NCBI GenBank assembly: GCA_030740295.1
Contig: JASLXP010001225.1
Coordinates: forward strand, 1 to 21,831
DNA from: Planctomycetota bacterium
Lineage (GTDB): Bacteria > Planctomycetota > PUPC01 > JACPCR01
Length of the DNA: 21,831 nucleotides
Direction: 5' to 3'
Each line of letters begins with the position of its first letter. The first letter of the stretch is position 1. Positions 17,948 to 21,831 of the stretch are shown here, piece after piece. The notes beneath the pieces are model-generated. The model made no database searches and was not told where the DNA came from. It saw only the letters and a program-made list of their open reading frames with translations. The translations under genes and the position numbers were made by a program.

Positions 17948-20422
17948 ATGACCACAGATAGCACAGAATCCGATACCTGCAGTGTGCTTCTCCTCCTTGC
18001 ATGCTGCTTTGTGCCACACCATGCAACCGCGGGCACCATCGAATGTGGTTACGCGGGCAAGGGAAGCGCGCTGGTTTCTGACCCGGCCGCCAGCCAGGGC
18101 AGGAGTGTGGCTGTTGAAATAGGTGACGGGGGCAGCGGGCGTGTCGGTCCATGGCGCTTGTCTGATGCACGATTTTCGCCTGGCCTCTACAGGATTGGCG
18201 TTCAGGTTCGGACTCGATTTCCCGTCGGCGGCGACTTAGACCGCCTCGATTGCGCCATGCTGATCGAAGGAGAAGGAGTGTCTCAAAGGGCTCCGCTCTC
18301 CTGGCACAGGATCGACAGCCGCAAGTCCAACTACACGCTCATCAAAAAGGAACTGATTCTGTCTCAGGCCACAGACTTGGTTGCCTGGTTTGTGTGGCAG
18401 ATTCTGCCCCCTGCGGCTGAACAGCGGCCCGCACCCATGTGGCCGCTGAAGTCCCCGGTGGTGAAGCCCGACACGCGTCTTCAGATCAAACCGGTCGATG
18501 AAAACGAGGGCGATGAGTTCCTTGATGAGCTTGACGCTCGGTCCGCCGTGCCCGCCCACTCTGTCCGGTACCCCGCATACATCATTGACCAGATCAGCAT
18601 CTCGCCTGTCTCGCAGACCGTGATGGTGGAGGACGTCCGCCCTGACAAAGTGCACGTCTATCCTGGTGAGTCCAACGCGGTGTCGGCGACCGTACGCAAC
18701 TTTAGGAACCGGCCGTCGAAAGCAGTCCTGCGGTTCACCATGCTTGCGGGTCTTACCGAGATTCTCGCGGCCGAGGAAACGGAAGTCACGATTCCCGCGA
18801 AGGGCAAATCGGCCGCACGGTTTGAATGGACCTCGACGAAACTCGAATTCGGCCACGAGGCGCGTGTCGAGGTCCTGGTCGACGGCAAAGTCATCCACTC
18901 TCGATCGGATACATTCAGTGTCAGCAGCCCGATATGGAAAACGGCGATTCAAGGCAGCGGCTTCCTCTCGTGGCACGGAATCGAGTACGAGTTGGCGCCG
19001 CACGTGGAGTCCAATCGCAGGAATTATGTAAACGTTGAGGAGGCCTTCTCGTGGCAACCGAGCAGTTGGACGGATTTGAATCCCACGGGTGAGCACTGGT
19101 GGGCAGGGCAGAACAATTTCCACAACAGTATGAAGGGCCTGCGGGAGTGGATATCTCGGAGCCATTCCCACGGGATCAAAATGATTTCTTACCTGTTCCC
19201 CACGGCCAGTGGGCCTTCCGGGCTCGAATGGGCGCGGCGCCACCCTTTACTGCTGACGCCCTCAAAGGTCGGTCTCAACGCCAATTTCGATATCGAAGAT
19301 TTTCGGCTCTACCCGGCGAAGATGAGCGACCCGGCGTTGTGGGATTACCAGGCTGACATCTGGCAGCGCGTCTCCCTGCACCGGGGATACCTGAAGACTG
19401 CTGTTCTCGGCGCGGATGAGGTCATTCGTTCGGCGAAGCGTTTCGGCTGGGAAGGGGTCCGTTTCGATGGCCGGCCCACGTGGGGGCCGATGCGATCGGA
19501 GGTCGTCCACAGAGAAATCGATGAACTGGGTATGACCGACCTCATGAAGGAACTCGTTCCGGAATACTATTCAAAGAAAGATGGCAAATGGACTGGCTCG
19601 GCGATTTCGATTCGGAACATGCGTTACATGAAACATCGCTTCCGAACGGAGCTCGGCCCCAACTTCGCCATCTCCAGTAACTATGAATTGCTCACCAGCA
19701 CAGAGCCCGTTGCCTCAAAAGGCATGTTCGGCTTTGACTATTTTCGCAGCTATTGTGCAGGAGGCAGTCAGGTGAACCAGGAACGCCTCCGAAAGTCCGG
19801 CAGTTGGTCATCCCTTATCGGGAACTTGCTCACCCAGGTGGAGTACGCGCGGCAGGCCGGCGGCCATCACGGCACGCAGTCCCTGGACAAAGCTCTGGGA
19901 CGACGAGCATCCGTTACTTTCATGAACGTCTTTGTTTTTGCGACAGGTTCTCATCCCTATGGTTACGCTTCCGTGTCGCCCGGCCTGGGCGCCTACTCGA
20001 GATTCATGACGCGATACGGGGAGTTCTGCTGGGACTTGAATCTCAGACCGGTAACTCCCGAAGAGTCTGGCATACATGTTACCGACGATGCCGGTCTTCT
20101 CTGGAAGCGATTCGTTCGGACCCGCGATCTCAATGCCGGGCTGAAACAGACGGTCGTCCACCTCATCTCCCGCCCCCGTTCGGACAGAGTCGTACCGGAG
20201 AGACCTCTTCTGTTGCCGGAGTGGCGGAAGTCGGTGGTCGTAACCAAAGCATGTGAACGCGCACCAGTGGTCTGGCTCCTGAGCGCAGAACCGCTATCTC
20301 GCGCCGACAGACTTCCTGTCCGACGTGAAGGCGGGATCTATCGCGTCACGATCCCGGAGCACCGCTTGTGGAGCATCCTCGTCTGGAACGAGGCCGCGCC
20401 GGAAGGGGGACGAAAACCATGA
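17948..20422 (+). CDS. Predicted exported TIM-barrel (glycoside-hydrolase-like) protein
   Basis: This is an 824-residue protein. A hydrophobic segment (VLLLLACCFV, about 13-22) followed by PHHATAG looks like a signal peptide, although its N-terminal part is acidic (MTTDSTESD), which is unusual. Residues about 30-170 and 200-320 are beta-sandwich-like. From about 340 to 640 the pattern suggests a TIM barrel: HGIKMISYLFP, then WEGVRFDGRPTWGP with Asp507 placed like a catalytic or substrate-binding acid, then FAISSNYELL. The C-terminus (about 730-824) is a small beta domain. It is probably a glycan-active enzyme or a relative that lost activity; I do not recognise a numbered family. Its TGA overlaps the next gene's ATG. 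The start is uncertain because no ribosome site is seen. Confidence 0.75.
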   Translation: MTTDSTESDTCSVLLLLACCFVPHHATAGTIECGYAGKGSALVSDPAASQGRSVAVEIGDGGSGRVGPWRLSDARFSPGLYRIGVQVRTRFPVGGDLDRLDCAMLIEGEGVSQRAPLSWHRIDSRKSNYTLIKKELILSQATDLVAWFVWQILPPAAEQRPAPMWPLKSPVVKPDTRLQIKPVDENEGDEFLDELDARSAVPAHSVRYPAYIIDQISISPVSQTVMVEDVRPDKVHVYPGESNAVSATVRNFRNRPSKAVLRFTMLAGLTEILAAEETEVTIPAKGKSAARFEWTSTKLEFGHEARVEVLVDGKVIHSRSDTFSVSSPIWKTAIQGSGFLSWHGIEYELAPHVESNRRNYVNVEEAFSWQPSSWTDLNPTGEHWWAGQNNFHNSMKGLREWISRSHSHGIKMISYLFPTASGPSGLEWARRHPLLLTPSKVGLNANFDIEDFRLYPAKMSDPALWDYQADIWQRVSLHRGYLKTAVLGADEVIRSAKRFGWEGVRFDGRPTWGPMRSEVVHREIDELGMTDLMKELVPEYYSKKDGKWTGSAISIRNMRYMKHRFRTELGPNFAISSNYELLTSTEPVASKGMFGFDYFRSYCAGGSQVNQERLRKSGSWSSLIGNLLTQVEYARQAGGHHGTQSLDKALGRRASVTFMNVFVFATGSHPYGYASVSPGLGAYSRFMTRYGEFCWDLNLRPVTPEESGIHVTDDAGLLWKRFVRTRDLNAGLKQTVVHLISRPRSDRVVPERPLLLPEWRKSVVVTKACERAPVVWLLSAEPLSRADRLPVRREGGIYRVTIPEHRLWSILVWNEAAPEGGRKP
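20405..20411 (+). promoter_or_regulatory. Ribosome binding site for the overlapping downstream gene
   Basis: A purine-rich GGGGGA stretch within 20405-20411 lies about 8 bases before the ATG at 20419. It favours that start over the in-frame ATG at 20476, which has only a weak AAGAGAG upstream. Confidence 0.45.
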
Positions 20423-21831
20423 AGGCAGATGGCTGTAAGGCAGACCTTCGATCGCAGCCAAAGAGAGTGCCGCGGATGAAACTCCTGGTACTGATGACTG
20501 TGTTGGTCGTACAGAGCAGCTTCTCGTGGGCCGAAGAAGCAGAACCCACCGTTGACTGGCAGTGGGTGCCCTCGTTTCTCCCCAGGGCATTCGTCATCGA
20601 GGGACTTTGGACAGATACCTTTCGATTGCGGGAATCGGTTCGGCCCGTCGGCATGCCTTGCGCAGGAGCGTATCGCGCGACCAAAGGTGTGAGGGGGATG
20701 CTTTCTCACGAGGCATACCGCGAATACTCGGTCATTGTGCTGAGCAATGTGGACGCTCCCGCCATCGGAGACGGACACCTGTTGGCCATTCGGCAGTTCG
20801 TTGAAGCCGGAGGCGGGTTGGTAGTCCTGGGTGGCTACTGGGCTTTCGGCAGGGGTGGGTATCACGGAACGCCCCTCGCAGAAATGCTACCCGTCAAGTT
20901 TGACGAAAGGGGCGCCATCGCCGCATCGCAGAAGGGCTGGGTCTTGAAACCTGCGGCCACGACCGATTGGATGAAGGGCTGCGATTTCTCCGCTCGGCCC
21001 GGCGCTTTCCATATCCACAAGGTGAAGGCCAAACCGCAGGCAACTGTCCACATCACGGCCGGAGAACATCCTGTTGTTGTGTCGTGGGCTTTCGGCCGGG
21101 GGAGGGTGATGGCGTTTGCCCTGACCGTGAATGGCGAGCCAAAGGCAGATGGTCTTCCGTTCTGGGAATGGCGCGGCTGGCCAAAGCTACTCGGCCAGGC
21201 AGTCGAATGGGCCGCGAAGGGGCGCCCGTTGCACTCTGAGAAAGCTGCTGCAAAGGCAGTGAGCGTCCCTCCAGGTGCCGACTATCTGGAGATCCTGACC
21301 GGAGAGAGGAAGGACGCTGCCGCTCTCCGTCAGTTGTGCGAGAACATGACCTCAGCGACTGCGAAAGATTTCTTTGACGCGTGGAAAGAGAATCCTGACC
21401 GCTTTGCAGGAGAAGAATTACCCGCGCTGTTTGAAGCAATGTTCCCCTTTGCCCAAAGCGACTGGTCGGCACCGCTTATCGATTTCCTTTCCGGTGCCGT
21501 CGTTAACGTTTCCCATCGAAAGGCAGCACTCGTGCTCCTGGGAGCCACGGCTCACAAAGATGGCATGGAAAATCTTCAGAACGCGCTGTCAAAGATGGAA
21601 CTTGCAAGTGGCGCATCACGCGGTCTTGGGCTGTCGAAGAACCCGAAGGCGATAGCTCCCCTCAAGCGGGCGTACAAAGAGGCCATGCAGCGATCCATGT
21701 CCCGGGAACATCCGACTCGAGTCGATCCGGAAGCCTTCGCCGGTGACAACGCGGACACTGCCGCGGAATGCTGCCTCGCGCTTTACCGGCTGGGCTCCGC
21801 CGGCGCTGTCGAGGGCCTGGCCCAGATTTAC
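20419..21831 (+). CDS. Exported glutamine-amidotransferase-like fold protein (partial, 3' end outside window)
   Basis: The frame is open from the ATG at 20419 to the last base, giving at least 471 residues. A basic stretch (SQPKRVPRMK) leads into LLVLMTVLVVQSSFSWA, a likely signal peptide. Residues about 100-145 (EYSVIVLSNVD, then FVEAGGGLVVLGGYWAFG) and about 208-240 (HPVVVSWAFGRGRVMAF) match the class I glutamine-amidotransferase-like (ThuA/DUF1355-type) fold. No Cys sits at the nucleophile turn, so amidotransferase activity is unlikely. From about 290 onward the protein is helical, possibly HEAT-like. It overlaps the upstream TIM-barrel gene by ATGA, so the two are probably coupled and act together outside the cytoplasm. 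Similar domains occur in large planctomycete proteins of unknown role. The alternative start is ATG 20476. Confidence 0.8.
   Translation, partial: MKADGCKADLRSQPKRVPRMKLLVLMTVLVVQSSFSWAEEAEPTVDWQWVPSFLPRAFVIEGLWTDTFRLRESVRPVGMPCAGAYRATKGVRGMLSHEAYREYSVIVLSNVDAPAIGDGHLLAIRQFVEAGGGLVVLGGYWAFGRGGYHGTPLAEMLPVKFDERGAIAASQKGWVLKPAATTDWMKGCDFSARPGAFHIHKVKAKPQATVHITAGEHPVVVSWAFGRGRVMAFALTVNGEPKADGLPFWEWRGWPKLLGQAVEWAAKGRPLHSEKAAAKAVSVPPGADYLEILTGERKDAAALRQLCENMTSATAKDFFDAWKENPDRFAGEELPALFEAMFPFAQSDWSAPLIDFLSGAVVNVSHRKAALVLLGATAHKDGMENLQNALSKMELASGASRGLGLSKNPKAIAPLKRAYKEAMQRSMSREHPTRVDPEAFAGDNADTAAECCLALYRLGSAGAVEGLAQIY

Noticed and set aside
18236..19243. 335-residue minus-strand open frame
   Set aside because: It is antisense to the TIM-barrel gene, rich in Arg/Pro/Gly with no domain signs; it is a shadow of the coding strand.

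Overview
The window looks like a chromosomal piece of a moderately GC-rich Gram-negative-type bacterium. It most likely belongs to the Planctomycetota or a neighbouring PVC or candidate phylum. This is inferred from three things: the chaperone cluster groEL-groES-groEL followed by dnaJ-grpE, fmdB-like and yacG genes; the large exported proteins built from TIM-barrel and beta-sandwich domains; and a HEAT-repeat protein with a signal peptide. No 16S rRNA, tRNA or other phylogenetic RNA marker is present, so the placement is tentative.

Bases 1-3377 (+) hold a small catabolic-looking set. It starts with the 3' end of a helical, carbohydrate-enzyme-like protein cut by the window edge. Then come a phytanoyl-CoA-dioxygenase-type (PhyH) non-haem iron oxygenase, a Gfo/Idh/MocA oxidoreductase, and a compact VOC (glyoxalase-fold) protein that overlaps the oxidoreductase by the ATGA motif. 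A convergent alpha/beta hydrolase (3466-4404, -) follows. A 356-base divergent gap leads into a 1297-residue exported protein (4761-8654, +) with a CBM9-like N-terminus, a TIM-barrel centre and further beta-sandwich regions. Together they suggest breakdown of a complex or modified glycan. The substrate cannot be read from the sequence.

Bases 8728-16709 (-) are a chaperone block in two apparent transcription units. Unit 1 is groEL1-groES-groEL2 and ends in a good intrinsic terminator at 12861-12901. Unit 2 starts at a near-consensus sigma70-type promoter (12778-12806) and reads an exported HEAT-repeat protein, dnaJ, grpE, an FmdB-type zinc ribbon protein and yacG. dnaK and hrcA are not in the window and no CIRCE operator is seen. 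GroEL1 carries an unusually long Gly-Gly-Met tail preceded by a His/Asp cluster. GroEL2 has no such tail. An imperfect palindromic repeat of a type that looks dispersed lies between fmdB and yacG.

Bases 16710-17204 form a 495-base divergent spacer with several inverted repeats. It leads to a NYN-domain (PIN-like) putative RNase. After it come an exported TIM-barrel protein (17948-20422) and an overlapping gene (20419 to the right edge, still open) that encodes a signal-peptide protein with a glutamine-amidotransferase-like fold lacking an obvious nucleophile. These last two genes look translationally coupled. I found no CRISPR array, insertion sequence, integrase or phage gene. The most unusual items are the chaperonin arrangement with its modified tail, the exported HEAT protein embedded in the Hsp40 operon, and the structured divergent spacer.
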